In this document: one piece after another, positions 1 to 8,763 of the stretch
Layout: each line of letters begins with the position of its first letter
Numbering within the stretch: position 1 is the first letter of the stretch
NCBI RefSeq assembly: GCF_017811155.1
Contig: NZ_JACVCV010000018.1
Span: forward strand, 29,413 to 93,412
Reading direction: 5' to 3'
Length of the DNA: 64,000 bases
Source of the DNA: Lunatimonas salinarum
GTDB taxonomy: Bacteria; Bacteroidota; Bacteroidia; Cytophagales; Cyclobacteriaceae
Program-made: the position numbers and the translations under genes
The notes under the pieces: model-generated
What the model saw: the letters and a program-made list of their open reading frames with translations, nothing else
The model's database searches: none
What the model was told of the DNA's origin: nothing

Positions 1-75
1 CCTTTTATAAAAAAGCAGGTAAATTTGCAATCACATTAGGCCGCTGCAAACGGGTACGGCTGAAACGTATTAAAA

Positions 76-148
<73 letters not shown>

Positions 149-152
149 CTGC

Positions 153-182
153 TAAAGCCCTCTACCAAGGGCTTTATTCTTT
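153..182 (+). terminator. Terminator-like hairpin after tRNA-Gly
   Basis: The inverted repeat AAAGCCCT / AGGGCTTT with a 6-nt loop is followed by ATTCTTTAT. The T-tract is weak, so this could also be a processing hairpin between the two tRNAs. Confidence 0.55.
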
Positions 183-238
183 ATGGGCCTGTTAGATTAT
201 TGAACAGCCTATTGAAAGAAAACCAGTCAATATAATAT

Positions 239-322
239 GCCGGGATGGTGGAATTGGTAGACACGCAAGACTTAAAATCTTGTGACCATTAGGTCGTGCG
301 GGTTCAAGTCCCGCTCCTGGTA
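239..322 (+). tRNA. tRNA-Leu (UAA)
   Basis: An 84-nt class II tRNA with a long variable arm. The acceptor GCCGGGA (239-245) pairs with TCCTGGT (315-321), using two G-U pairs. The anticodon stem CAAGA/TCTTG encloses loop CTTAAAA with anticodon TAA at 273-275. The T-arm holds GGTTCAAGTCC. The discriminator base is A and CCA is not encoded. Confidence 0.96.
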
Positions 323-327
323 CATGC

Positions 328-356
328 AAGCTTCCTCGAAAAGGGAAGCTTTTTTT
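328..356 (+). terminator. Rho-independent terminator after tRNA-Leu
   Basis: The stem AGCTTCC / GGAAGCT is followed by a run of seven T. It separates the tRNA unit from the defence locus that starts at 578. Confidence 0.85.
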
Positions 357-577
357 ATGTCTTGGGCTAAAAACATTCTTTTGCCTATATTGTAGCTTCG
401 CTAAGCCTTTGAAGTATTCAGGTGATCCCTATCCATGAATGGTTTCCAAAGCCTTTTGCTTTACAGGTGGGTAGCACCGAGGGCTTTTGTTCCATGCTTC
501 GTTAGCTGCCCCCCAAGCAACTGGGACTTTTCCACTAACCAAATCAACCGAAGAACAAGACGTTACAAAATAGCACA

Positions 578-2383
578 ATGAAGAACTTTAAGGAAAAAGC
601 CGACCTGATCTGGAAAGTCGCCGACCTGCTGAGAGGAGACTACAAGCAGTCAGACTATGGAAAGGTGATCCTCCCCATGACCGTCCTGAGACGATTGGAC
701 TGTATTCTGAAGCCCACAAAGCAAAAAGTCCTCGACTACCTTCCCAAGGTGGAATCCCTGAAAGAGGGCGTCATCGACATTGCGCTTAACAAGATCGCCG
801 GACATAATTTTCACAACCGGAGCGCCTTTGACTTCGATAGGATTGTGGCCGATCCGAATAATGTCGCGGCCAACCTTCGAAACTACATCCATGGCTTTTC
901 TACCAGCGCTCGGGAAATCATCGAGTATTTCAACTTTGATGATCATATCGACCGGATGGATGACCCAAAGGCCGATATCCTTTTTCGGGTGGTCAAGTCC
1001 TTTCAGGAGATTGACCTTTCGGATATGGATTCCATGGAAATGGGCTACACCTTTGAGGAACTCATCCGAAAGTTTGCAGAACAGTCCAACGAAACGGCAG
1101 GGGAGCACTTTACCCCACGGGAAATTATCCGTCTGATGGTGAACCTCTTGTTTATCGAGGACATGGAGATGCTGACCATCGAAGGCATTGTCAAAACGCT
1201 CTATGATCCAACCGCCGGAACAGGCGGAATGCTCTCCGGAGGGGAACAATATGTAAAAGAGCTCAATCCAAAAGCGGAACTCAAGGTTTTTGGACAGGAG
1301 ATCAACCCGGAATCCTATGCCATCTGCAAGGCCGATATGTTGATCAAAGGGCAAAATCCCAGCAACATCAAATTTGGCAATACGCTTTCCAACGATCAGC
1401 TGACAGAAGAACAATTTGACTATCAAATTTCCAACCCTCCCTTTGGGGTGGACTGGAAGAAGGTAGAGAAACTCATCAAGGCAGAAGCCAACAAAAAGGG
1501 CATGGATGGCCGATTCGGTGCCGGTTTGCCTAGAATCAACGACGGTTCCTTGCTGTTTTTGCAGCACATGATCTCCAAGATGAAACCCAATGGCTCCCGA
1601 ATTGCCATTGTTTTCAATGGATCCCCCCTATTCTCAGGAGCTGCAGAAAGTGGTGAGAGCAATATCCGAAAATGGATCATCGAAAATGACTGGCTGGAAG
1701 CCATTGTCGCCTTACCGGATCAACTTTTTTACAATACAGGGATCAGCACTTACATCTGGATTGTCACCAATCACAAAAGCACGGAGCGAAAGGGGAAAGT
1801 ACAGCTAATCAATGCCACGGGAACAGGCGCAGATTCGTTGCATGAAACGACTCTGCAAAAGGGGAACCGTTTCTGGCAGAAAATGGACCGGAGCTTGGGC
1901 AATAAGCGTAAAAAAATCATTGAAAACGGATCTGAAAAAGGAATAGGCTTTATCACCAACCTCTATGGCAATTTTGAAGAAAATCAATTCGTCAAGATCC
2001 TTCCGAATGCCTTTTTTGGGTACTGGCGGATCACCGTGGAGCAACCACTCAGAGATGAAAAAGGCAAAGTCGTCAAAGCCAAGGGCAAACCAAAACCCGA
2101 CGCTTCTTTACGTGACTATGAAAACATACCTTTTCTTGTAAAGACGCAGGATCCTGCGTCTCCTTTCCGCAAACAAACCATCGAAGAATATTTCGATGCA
2201 GAAGTTAAACCCCACCTGCCTGATGCATGGATAGACCACAGCAAGACCAAAATTGGCTACGAGATTAATTTTACGAAGTATTTCTATGAGTTTAAACCAC
2301 TTCGATCTTTAAAGGATATTAAGGCTGATATTTTAGCTTTGGAAGAAAAGACGTTGGAAATGGAAAAATACATTTTGGAATAA
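578..2383 (+). CDS. hsdM: Type I restriction-modification DNA methylase subunit HsdM
   Basis: Adenine-N6 methyltransferase subunit of a type I restriction-modification complex, which normally works with HsdS (specificity) and HsdR (cleavage). The 601-residue protein has the HsdM N-terminal helical domain (about 1-130), the FTPREI segment before the catalytic domain, SAM-binding motif I DPTAGTGGM near residue 210 and the catalytic motif IV NPPFG at about 286-290, so it appears enzymatically complete. Its C-terminal region (DAWID, KIGYEINFTKYF) is also family-like, but residues around 519-534 look like an insertion produced by a palindromic repeat (see 2142-2161). Base composition is like the chromosome, whereas the next two genes are AT-richer. 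No intact hsdS or hsdR follows, so if active it would be an orphan or depend on subunits encoded elsewhere. Confidence 0.93.
   Translation: MKNFKEKADLIWKVADLLRGDYKQSDYGKVILPMTVLRRLDCILKPTKQKVLDYLPKVESLKEGVIDIALNKIAGHNFHNRSAFDFDRIVADPNNVAANLRNYIHGFSTSAREIIEYFNFDDHIDRMDDPKADILFRVVKSFQEIDLSDMDSMEMGYTFEELIRKFAEQSNETAGEHFTPREIIRLMVNLLFIEDMEMLTIEGIVKTLYDPTAGTGGMLSGGEQYVKELNPKAELKVFGQEINPESYAICKADMLIKGQNPSNIKFGNTLSNDQLTEEQFDYQISNPPFGVDWKKVEKLIKAEANKKGMDGRFGAGLPRINDGSLLFLQHMISKMKPNGSRIAIVFNGSPLFSGAAESGESNIRKWIIENDWLEAIVALPDQLFYNTGISTYIWIVTNHKSTERKGKVQLINATGTGADSLHETTLQKGNRFWQKMDRSLGNKRKKIIENGSEKGIGFITNLYGNFEENQFVKILPNAFFGYWRITVEQPLRDEKGKVVKAKGKPKPDASLRDYENIPFLVKTQDPASPFRKQTIEEYFDAEVKPHLPDAWIDHSKTKIGYEINFTKYFYEFKPLRSLKDIKADILALEEKTLEMEKYILE
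2142..2161. repeat. Perfect 20-bp palindrome inside hsdM
   Basis: AGACGCAGGATCCTGCGTCT is identical to its own reverse complement and lies in frame inside hsdM, preceded by TGTAA and followed by CC. It encodes part of the peptide FLVKTQDPASPFRKQT between the family-like stretches DYENIP and EEYFDAEV. From memory of the family, other HsdM proteins have only a few residues between these blocks. The GTAAAGACGC...GCGTCTCC layout resembles the short interspersed palindromes (GTAGAGACGC type) found in Bacteroidetes and cyanobacteria; that link is inference. Confidence 0.75.
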
Positions 2384-2396
2384 GTTATATTGCAAT

Positions 2397-3698
2397 ATGA
2401 GAATTAATAGATTGGAGCTGAATAATTTTCGGAACTTTGAATATGCAACTTTTGAGTTTCCTACAAACTTCACCGTAATTATAGGAGAAAATGGGAAAGG
2501 CAAATCTTCCATTCTTCAAGGATTACGGCTTGCAGCTGGGACATTCCTTTTAGGAATTGACGAGGCCGATCGATATCATATTCTAAAGGAAGATATACGT
2601 AGAATTGATTTACACAATCGATTTGTACCGCAAAAAAACTGTTTTTTTTCAGCTTTTGGTTTGATTGGGGATCAAGAGATTCATTGGAAACGATCTATTG
2701 CAAAACCAGGAGGACGCACAGATATTAAGGAAGCTTATGCGCTTATTGATAGGGCAAAGGAACTCAATGATGCTGTCAATGAACATATGCGAGAAGATAT
2801 TGATCTTCCTGTAATTGGATTTTTCAGTACCGCCAGGTTATGGGTTGAACCCAAACAAACCATTAACCTAAAAAAGAAAGGCTCTAGGTTAAGAGATGGA
2901 TATTCAAGATGTCTAGGGGATCATTCGGACAAAAAATCCCCCATGGAGTGGATCAAATCTGCCTCTTGGAAAAAGCTAAAAGAAAGGCCGGAAAGTGTCC
3001 TTTTAGATGCTGTTTTGGAAGCCATAGATATTTGTGTGCAAAACTGGAAACCAACTGAGTGGGATGAAGATTCAGATGATTTGGGGGGGCAATTTACAAA
3101 TGATAGAGATGAAAAAAACTTCTTACCATTATTCTATTTAAGTGATGGGTTGCGAACAATGGCTGCAATGGTAGCAGAAATTGCCTATAGATGTGTTATC
3201 CTGAATGCTCATTTGGGCAGGGAAGCTGTGAAGTTGAGCAAGGGAATTGTATTGATTGATGAGCTTGATATGCACATTCATCCAAAATGGCAACAACACG
3301 TGGTCAGTGATTTAAAACAAGCTTTTCCAAATATACAATTTATTGCCACTACACACTCCCCATTTATTGTTCAGTCCTTAAAAGCTGAAGAGTTGATTAA
3401 TCTGGATACAAGTATCAATGACGATCCTTATAAAATGAGTATTCAAGATGTATCATCTCGCATCATGAAAGTGGAGCCGAGAAGCTTGGAATATAAACAG
3501 AAATTTGACCTCACATTAGAATACCTTAACCTTCTTTCTCACATTAAAGATAACAAGAAGGAAATGTCAATGGAATTCAAATATCAGCTTGATGAAATGG
3601 AAAAATCAGCCGAAATCAATGACCCTGCTGTAGCTGCTTTCTTAAAAATGAATAGATTGGCTGTAATTGGAAAAACGGATATTGAAAATACGAAATAA
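2397..3698 (+). CDS. AAA-family ATPase, PtuA-like (Septu-type defence candidate)
   Basis: A 433-residue SMC/RecF-like ATPase. The start MRINRLELNNFRNF is the usual opening of this superfamily. Walker A GENGKGKS is at 30-37, an ABC-like signature LSDG near 248, Walker B VLIDE at 285-289, and a conserved TTHSPF segment follows. The next gene, 16 bp downstream on the same strand, encodes an HNH nuclease. An ATPase-HNH pair is the architecture of the Septu anti-phage system (PtuA-PtuB), also used as effector in some retrons; no reverse transcriptase is visible here. The gene is clearly richer in A and T than hsdM, suggesting separate acquisition. The ATPase call is secure, the Septu label is inference from pairing and size. 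Confidence 0.8.
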   Translation: MRINRLELNNFRNFEYATFEFPTNFTVIIGENGKGKSSILQGLRLAAGTFLLGIDEADRYHILKEDIRRIDLHNRFVPQKNCFFSAFGLIGDQEIHWKRSIAKPGGRTDIKEAYALIDRAKELNDAVNEHMREDIDLPVIGFFSTARLWVEPKQTINLKKKGSRLRDGYSRCLGDHSDKKSPMEWIKSASWKKLKERPESVLLDAVLEAIDICVQNWKPTEWDEDSDDLGGQFTNDRDEKNFLPLFYLSDGLRTMAAMVAEIAYRCVILNAHLGREAVKLSKGIVLIDELDMHIHPKWQQHVVSDLKQAFPNIQFIATTHSPFIVQSLKAEELINLDTSINDDPYKMSIQDVSSRIMKVEPRSLEYKQKFDLTLEYLNLLSHIKDNKKEMSMEFKYQLDEMEKSAEINDPAVAAFLKMNRLAVIGKTDIENTK

Positions 3699-3714
3699 AG
3701 ACAATAAATAGCCT

Positions 3715-4413
3715 ATGCGTCCAATAGAAAGAGGTGCTAGACCATTGAATCCTGATAGAACTCCAAAAACCTATACCTCTTATGGGAATTCTCGCAGGGA
3801 TTTGATTGACCGAATGGGTCAGTATTGTGCTTATTGCAATCAAAAATTACCCGCGTCTTTGGCAGTGGAACATGTTCAGCCAAAAGCATTGGAGCCACAT
3901 TTAGAACTAGAATGGGAAAATTTTGTGCTAGCCTGTACAAACTGCAATTCTACCAAAGGAAAAAAGCCGGTTAAATTGGCGGAATATTTGTGGCCAGATG
4001 TGCATAACACCCATTTAGCATTTATTTATACCGCAGACGGAAAAGTAAAAGTGAATCCTAATTTACCTGGAAACATCAAGCTTAAAGCTCAAAATCTGTT
4101 AGACTTGGTTGGCTTGCAAAAGTATCCTGACAACCCAACCTCCAGCGATAGAAGGTGGGTTAACCGAAGAGATACATTTGTTAAGGCAAATGCTGCTATG
4201 CTTTTATACAATCAAGCGATAGAAAATGGAGCTGGTGACGAATTTGAAAAACTATTAGGCTATTGGTCTGCGGACAACGGTTTTTTTTCGATTTGGATGC
4301 AGATATTTGACAAAAATACTGCGATTAAAAAGGAAATTATAAAGGCATTTACAGGAACAGCTAACTGTTTTGATGCTGACTTTAATCCCATTCTACGTAA
4401 CCAGGAATTATGA
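3715..4413 (+). CDS. HNH endonuclease, PtuB-like
   Basis: A 232-residue nuclease of the HNH superfamily. Zinc-binding pairs CAYC (38-41) and CTNC (74-77) flank the catalytic core EHVQPK (52-57), and an Asn-Ser follows the second pair, as expected for an HNH beta-beta-alpha metal finger. The remaining C-terminal half has no motif I recognise. Position directly behind the AAA ATPase suggests the two act together, with the ATPase as sensor or regulator and this protein as nucleic-acid effector, as known for Septu. The stop TGA overlaps an ATG (4410-4413), so downstream remnants were probably once translationally coupled. All metal-binding and catalytic residues seem present, so the pair looks functional even though its surroundings are decayed. 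Confidence 0.82.
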   Translation: MRPIERGARPLNPDRTPKTYTSYGNSRRDLIDRMGQYCAYCNQKLPASLAVEHVQPKALEPHLELEWENFVLACTNCNSTKGKKPVKLAEYLWPDVHNTHLAFIYTADGKVKVNPNLPGNIKLKAQNLLDLVGLQKYPDNPTSSDRRWVNRRDTFVKANAAMLLYNQAIENGAGDEFEKLLGYWSADNGFFSIWMQIFDKNTAIKKEIIKAFTGTANCFDADFNPILRNQEL

Positions 4414-4824
4414 GCATCTACCATCAATACAACGATGCTGAATTCGAAGGGCATGGAGAAATTTTTAAAGTTTGTGCAAGCCCAATTTTTCGCTGTAACC
4501 CTATTCAGAACTCCGGATACTGGGGGAACATCTAAGATTACTGGGGAAGTTACTGGGGAACTTGCCCCGCAGGAAACCCTGCAAGATATAACAACTATAA
4601 AAAAGGTGGTTTTCGTATTGGAAGGAGAAATGAAAAGACAACAACTACAAGATGCTTTACAGATAAAACACAATGATTATTTCAGAGTGGAATACATCTC
4701 CCCGGCTTTGGAACACAAGTACATTGAACTAAAATATCCCAATAGTATTAACCATCCCAAGCAAAAATACCGACATACCGCCAAGGGGCAGGCACTGAAA
4801 GCACAACTCAACCAAGAACTATGA
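4410..4824 (+). pseudogene. C-terminal remnant of an AlbA/RecG-like ATP-binding protein
   Basis: The open frame 4435-4824 encodes 129 residues. Its end (LEGEMKRQQLQDALQIKH ... KYRHTAKGQALKAQL) resembles the winged-helix tail of AlbA_2/RecG-like ATP-binding proteins, and the segment FFAVTLFRTPDTGG matches the region just before that tail. The main ATP-binding domain (several hundred residues in the family) is absent. A second frame starting at ATG 4410 reads NDAEFEGHGEIFKV, which also looks like the same family and is shifted relative to 4435, suggesting a frameshift near 4465-4485. The stop overlaps the hsdS start as ATGA (4821-4824). Most likely a broken gene; a short stand-alone winged-helix protein is a less likely alternative. 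Confidence 0.6.
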
Positions 4825-5222
4825 AAACCTACGATTCCTACAAAGATTCCGGCATTGAATGGATCGGGGAGATTCCTAGTCATTGGGAAAAGGCAAGATT
4901 GGCAAATGCAGGGAAATTTTATAAAGGAAAAGGCGTTTCAAAAACTGATCTGACTTTACAGGGGCTACCAGTAATTTTGTATGGAGACCTTTACACGAAA
5001 TACAATATCAAAGCATCAAAAATAGAAAGACGAATACCAAAGGAAGTAGCGGAAAAATCCTTTTTACTTGAAAAAAATGACTTGCTTTTTGCTGCTTCCG
5101 GTGAGACTCCTGAAGAGATAGGCAAGTGTATTTGCTTTTTTGGTGAAGAAGAGGCCTATGCCGGAGGTGATTTGGCCAAAGAGATAATGATGAAGAAGAT
5201 TTATAAGCGGTTGAATGAATAG
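4821..5222 (+). pseudogene. hsdS: Truncated type I specificity subunit HsdS (N-terminal part)
   Basis: The first 120 residues are clearly HsdS: the opening KDSGIEWIGEIPSHWE is a hallmark of target recognition domain 1, followed by a TRD1 stretch ending in GETPEEIGK and AYAGGDL. Full-length HsdS proteins have about 400 residues with two TRDs and two conserved helices; here the frame stops at 133 residues. After AGGDL the sequence (AKEIMMKKIYKRLNE) no longer looks like HsdS, so the break lies near 5175-5215, just before an inverted Fic fragment. One TRD without the central helix is not expected to give a working specificity subunit on its own, although half-size HsdS proteins that dimerise are known. 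Confidence 0.75.
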
Positions 5223-5479
5223 GTTCGAGGATTTGGGGAGACATACTTTAAAAGGCGTTGTTTGCTTTCATCGGATCGAGCTAACTGCAAATCCGTCATA
5301 GATCGTGCTGAGATACGTCCATTTCCATCATCTAATGAGTGTACCGTTACAAACCACAAATGAGCAATAGCCGCTTGCAAAACAGGATCAACATCAATTT
5401 TAGCGTTGAACCAATCGAAAAGGGTTTCCATTTCCTGAGCAACTATTTCTGATTGAGGAGCTTCAAAATGAACTCGTTT
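5201..5479 (-). pseudogene. Fic-domain protein fragment (inverted)
   Basis: Reading the minus strand from 5479, the frame gives KRVHFEAPQSEIVAQEME followed by LFDWFN, DPVLQAAIAHLWFVTVHS, DDGNGRISARSMTD and LQLARSDESKQR, which matches the core of DUF4172-type Fic proteins. The catalytic motif of the family is HPFxDGNGRxxR; here it reads HSLDDGNGRISAR, with Pro and Phe replaced and the Arg spacing enlarged by one, so AMP-transferase activity is doubtful. A stop codon (5480-5482) precedes the fragment and the reading frame ends at 5201 with unrelated residues. Fic genes commonly accompany type I systems, so this is probably part of the original locus, later inverted and cut. Confidence 0.7.
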
Positions 5480-5598
5480 CTATCCCACGGCACCAGAAAC
5501 GATTTGCATAGCACCTGTCTCTCTCCATGACCCCACAGAAATTTTATGCATGCCCTCAGGTGAATTGGAAGAGTTTCCCTCCGTTTAGAAAGTCCCCA

Positions 5599-5637
5599 AC
5601 AAAAAACCCCACCGGAAGTTAAGCATTCCAGTGGGGT
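5599..5637 (-). terminator. Terminator of the ATP synthase operon
   Basis: On the minus strand ACCCCACTGGAA pairs with TTCCGGTGGGGT (one G-T wobble) around an 8-nt loop, followed by TTTTTTG. It lies 28 bp beyond the atpG stop and separates the operon from the decayed defence locus. Confidence 0.85.
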
Positions 5638-5665
5638 GGTTGTAGGTGTTTTATACGGAACGAAA

Positions 5666-6541
5666 TTAATCGCTGCTTTCCAGCGCCTCTGCACCGGCCA
5701 CGATCTCCAGGATCTCGTTGGTGATGGCTGCCTGACGAGTACGGTTGTAGACCAGTTTCAATTGCTTGAGCAGGTCGTTGGCGTTTTCGGTCGCCTTATC
5801 CATCGCCGTCATCCGTGCCCCGTGCTCCGAAGCATTGCTGTCGAGAATGGCTTTGTAAAATTGAATTTTCAGCGAGTTGGGAACCAGTTCCTCGATGATA
5901 TATTCCCTAGAAGGCTCCACGATGTAGTCCTGCTGATTTGCACCTGTTTCCACCAAATCGTTTTGCTCGATGGGCAAAAACTGCTCAGCCTTGACCACTT
6001 GGGTTGCCACGTTTTTAAACTCGTTATACACGATAATTACTTTGTCAAAGCTGCCGGATTCAAAGGCATTCATTGCATGCTCCGCGGCCACCTTTACCCG
6101 GTCAAAAGAGACGTCTGCAAAAAGCAATGCATAATCGTCTATAAGTGGATAATCACGTTTCTTAAAGTAGTCGAACGCCTTTTTTCCGATAGGCATCACC
6201 GTAATCTGCTTACCTGCGTAAGTCGTTTCCAACTCGAGGGAGGTCGCTTTGATGACGTTGGAATTGAACGCGCCGCAAAGACCTTTATCGGAAGTGATGG
6301 GTACAAACAGAACCTTCTCTACCTGTCGCTGCTGTGCATATACGATATCCGTGCTGCCCTCAGATCCTGAGGAAATATTGTTGAGTATAGCGGTCAGCTT
6401 TTGGGAATAGGGCCTCATTTGGACAATTTTATCCTGTGCCCTCCGCAATTTCGCCGCAGCGACCATCTTCATAGCTTTGGTAATCTGCTGCGTGGAGCTG
6501 ACCGAATTGATTCTTTCTTTTACTTCCTTAAGGTTCGCCAT
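5666..6541 (-). CDS. atpG: ATP synthase F1 subunit gamma
   Basis: Central rotor shaft of F1, coupling the c-ring to the alpha/beta catalytic head. The 291-residue product starts MANLKEVKERINSVSSTQQITKAMKMVAAAKLR in the style of every gamma subunit, contains the SDKGLCGAFN loop near 95, and ends with the conserved long C-terminal helix (ARMTAMDKATENA, LVYNRTRQAAITNEILEIV). Length agrees with the family. It is the last gene of the operon, 44 bp after atpA and just upstream of the terminator; atpD and atpC are not in this window, as is usual in Bacteroidetes. Confidence 0.98.
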   Translation of the reverse strand: MANLKEVKERINSVSSTQQITKAMKMVAAAKLRRAQDKIVQMRPYSQKLTAILNNISSGSEGSTDIVYAQQRQVEKVLFVPITSDKGLCGAFNSNVIKATSLELETTYAGKQITVMPIGKKAFDYFKKRDYPLIDDYALLFADVSFDRVKVAAEHAMNAFESGSFDKVIIVYNEFKNVATQVVKAEQFLPIEQNDLVETGANQQDYIVEPSREYIIEELVPNSLKIQFYKAILDSNASEHGARMTAMDKATENANDLLKQLKLVYNRTRQAAITNEILEIVAGAEALESSD

Positions 6542-6585
6542 GATCGTTTACTGTGCCCTTGATATAGGTTTATCCCCGAGAGGAA

Positions 6586-8166
6586 TTAAGCTGACGCATA
6601 TTTGGGTGCCAATTCTGCCGTAGCTTTCTTTAACAAATCGCCGGCAGTATCCAAGTCTCCCTTACGGATAGCGGCAAGCGCATCCCCATATTGTGCGTTT
6701 ACCAAGTTATAGAAATCCGCTTCGAAAGCCTTTACTTTCTCCACCGGGATCATGTCAAGGAATCCTTTGGTAGATAGGTAGATGATCGCCACCTGTAGTT
6801 CCACACGTACGGGGGAGTATTGCTTTTGCTTGAGGATTTCTTGGTTTCTCCTACCCCTTTCGATGGTTCGTTTGGTAGTTGGATCCAAGTCGGAGCCGAA
6901 TTTAGAGAAGGCTTCCAATTCGCGGAATTGGGCCTGATCCAGTTTCAACGTACCGGCTACCTTTTTCATTGCCTTGATCTGCGCATTACCTCCAACGCGG
7001 GATACGGAGATACCCACGTTGATGGCGGGCCGAATACCGGAGTTGAACAGGTTGGTTTCCAAAAATATTTGTCCATCCGTAATTGAAATCACGTTGGTAG
7101 GAATATAGGCAGACACGTCACCGGCTTGTGTTTCGATGATCGGAAGGGCTGTAAGCGACCCACCACCTTTTACCAAGGGTCTCAGGGACTCCGGAAGGTC
7201 GTTCATCTGCTTGGCTATCTCGTCTGAAGCGTTGATCTTCGCTGCGCGCTCCAATAACCTGGAGTGTAGGTAAAACACGTCACCAGGATAAGCTTCTCGT
7301 CCCGGAGGCCTTCTCAATAGAAGGGATACCTCCCGGTAAGCCACCGCCTGCTTAGAAAGGTCATCGTATACTACCAAGGCCGGTCTACCGGTATCGCGGA
7401 AAAACTCCCCGATGGCCGCACCTGTAAACGGCGCAAAAAACTGCATAGGCGCAGGATCAGCTGCCGCCGCACTCACGATCACAGTGTATGGAAGCGCGCC
7501 TCCTTTTTCCAAGGCTGCTACCACGTTCGCCACAGTAGAGGCTTTTTGACCTACCGCTACGTAGATACAGAATACCGGCTCTCCTTTATCGTAAAACTCC
7601 TTTTGGTTCAGAATGGTATCGATGGCGACCGCAGTCTTTCCTGTCTGACGGTCACCGATGATCAATTCCCGCTGCCCTCTACCGATTGGAATCATCGCAT
7701 CAATGGACTTAATCCCTGTCTGAAGTGGCTCGTTAACCGGCTGACGGTAGATTACCCCGGGAGCTTTGCGTTCCAGAGGCATTTCATAAAGCTCACCGGC
7801 GAGGGGTCCTTTACCATCTATAGGCATTCCCAAGGTATCCACCACACGGCCCAGCATTCCTTCACCAACCTTGATAGAGGCAATTTGTCGGGTTCTTTTG
7901 ACAGTATCTCCCTCTTTTACGACCTTGGAATCGCCAAACAACACTGCACCGACGTTGTCTTCCTCCAGGTTCAACACCATGGCCTTCATGCCGCTTTCAA
8001 ACTCAATCAATTCACCGGCCTGGGCTTTGGAAAGTCCATAGATACGGGCAACACCATCACCTACTTGAAGGACGGTACCCACTTCTTCCAGTTCCGCTTG
8101 AGTCCTGGCTCCGGAAAGCTGTTCTTTCAGGATAGCCGAAACTTCATCAGGTCTTACATTTGCCAT
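6586..8166 (-). CDS. atpA: ATP synthase F1 subunit alpha
   Basis: Non-catalytic nucleotide-binding subunit of F1. The 526-residue protein begins with the N-terminal beta-barrel, carries the P-loop GDRQTGKTA near residue 170, the [31 protein letters not shown] block, and the alpha signature [14 protein letters not shown] containing the arginine finger. Length and order of motifs match the family. It sits between atpH (33 bp upstream) and atpG. Confidence 0.99.
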   Translation of the reverse strand: MANVRPDEVSAILKEQLSGARTQAELEEVGTVLQVGDGVARIYGLSKAQAGELIEFESGMKAMVLNLEEDNVGAVLFGDSKVVKEGDTVKRTRQIASIKVGEGMLGRVVDTLGMPIDGKGPLAGELYEMPLERKAPGVIYRQPVNEPLQTGIKSIDAMIPIGRGQRELIIGDRQTGKTAVAIDTILNQKEFYDKGEPVFCIYVAVGQKASTVANVVAALEKGGALPYTVIVSAAAADPAPMQFFAPFTGAAIGEFFRDTGRPALVVYDDLSKQAVAYREVSLLLRRPPGREAYPGDVFYLHSRLLERAAKINASDEIAKQMNDLPESLRPLVKGGGSLTALPIIETQAGDVSAYIPTNVISITDGQIFLETNLFNSGIRPAINVGISVSRVGGNAQIKAMKKVAGTLKLDQAQFRELEAFSKFGSDLDPTTKRTIERGRRNQEILKQKQYSPVRVELQVAIIYLSTKGFLDMIPVEKVKAFEADFYNLVNAQYGDALAAIRKGDLDTAGDLLKKATAELAPKYASA

Positions 8167-8199
8167 TCTTATATCGAATTATTTGTATACTAGTATCAA

Positions 8200-8760
8200 T
8201 TAAAATTTCTTCTCGTACAGGTTCTCTGTGAAGTCCAACCTTAACTTGCGCAACTTGCTATGAATCGACTCATCCAACTGCCGGTCATCTACTTTAAGCA
8301 CGAAACCACCAATCAACTTCGGGTTCACTTTTTCGATCAGCTCTACCTGTTTCTTTCCGGATACCTCTTTTACAATCTCCACAAACCGGGTGCGAAGTTC
8401 CTTGTCGATGTTAAACGTAGTGGTAACCTCTGCCAGTTGGATACCCATCTGAATGTTGTATTGGCGGTGAAATTCACGGGCCATGGCAGGGAGGAAGGAC
8501 TCCCTTCCCTTTTGGGACACCAGCTTCACAAAGGTAAGGGTCAGCTCAGATGCGCTGCTTTTGAGAATAGACTCCAATACGGTGAGCTTTTTGTCAGAAC
8601 TCACTATCGGGCTTTTTAGCATGCCCGCCAGCTCCGGATGGGCTGCTTCCAGCTCAAGGAGGCGGGTCATGTCCTGATGGACCTGTTCTAAAATGCCTTT
8701 TTCGACAGCGAGTTCGAGGAGAGACTTTGCATATCGGGAGGCGACTCTAAATTCAGACAT
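8200..8760 (-). CDS. atpH: ATP synthase F1 subunit delta
   Basis: Peripheral-stalk connector between F1 and the b subunits. The 186-residue product has the family start ASRYAKSLLELAVEKG and the C-terminal hallmark KVNPKLIGGFVLKVDDRQLDESIHSKLRKL. It follows atpF with a 3-bp gap, which suggests coupled translation. Confidence 0.96.
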   Translation of the reverse strand: MSEFRVASRYAKSLLELAVEKGILEQVHQDMTRLLELEAAHPELAGMLKSPIVSSDKKLTVLESILKSSASELTLTFVKLVSQKGRESFLPAMAREFHRQYNIQMGIQLAEVTTTFNIDKELRTRFVEIVKEVSGKKQVELIEKVNPKLIGGFVLKVDDRQLDESIHSKLRKLRLDFTENLYEKKF

Positions 8761-8763
8761 GCG

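Noticed and set aside
650..1567. Minus-strand frame of 305 aa opposite hsdM
   Set aside because: Fully overlaps intact hsdM and shows no domain.
2397..4413. Retron with ATPase/HNH effectors
   Set aside because: No reverse transcriptase or msr/msd-like RNA region was seen near the pair.
5443..5694. Minus-strand frame between the Fic fragment and atpG
   Set aside because: It reads through the terminator hairpin and the end of atpG and has no similarity.
5636..6370. Long plus-strand reading frame opposite atpG (244 aa)
   Set aside because: Lies wholly over a well-supported atpG on the other strand and encodes no recognisable domain.
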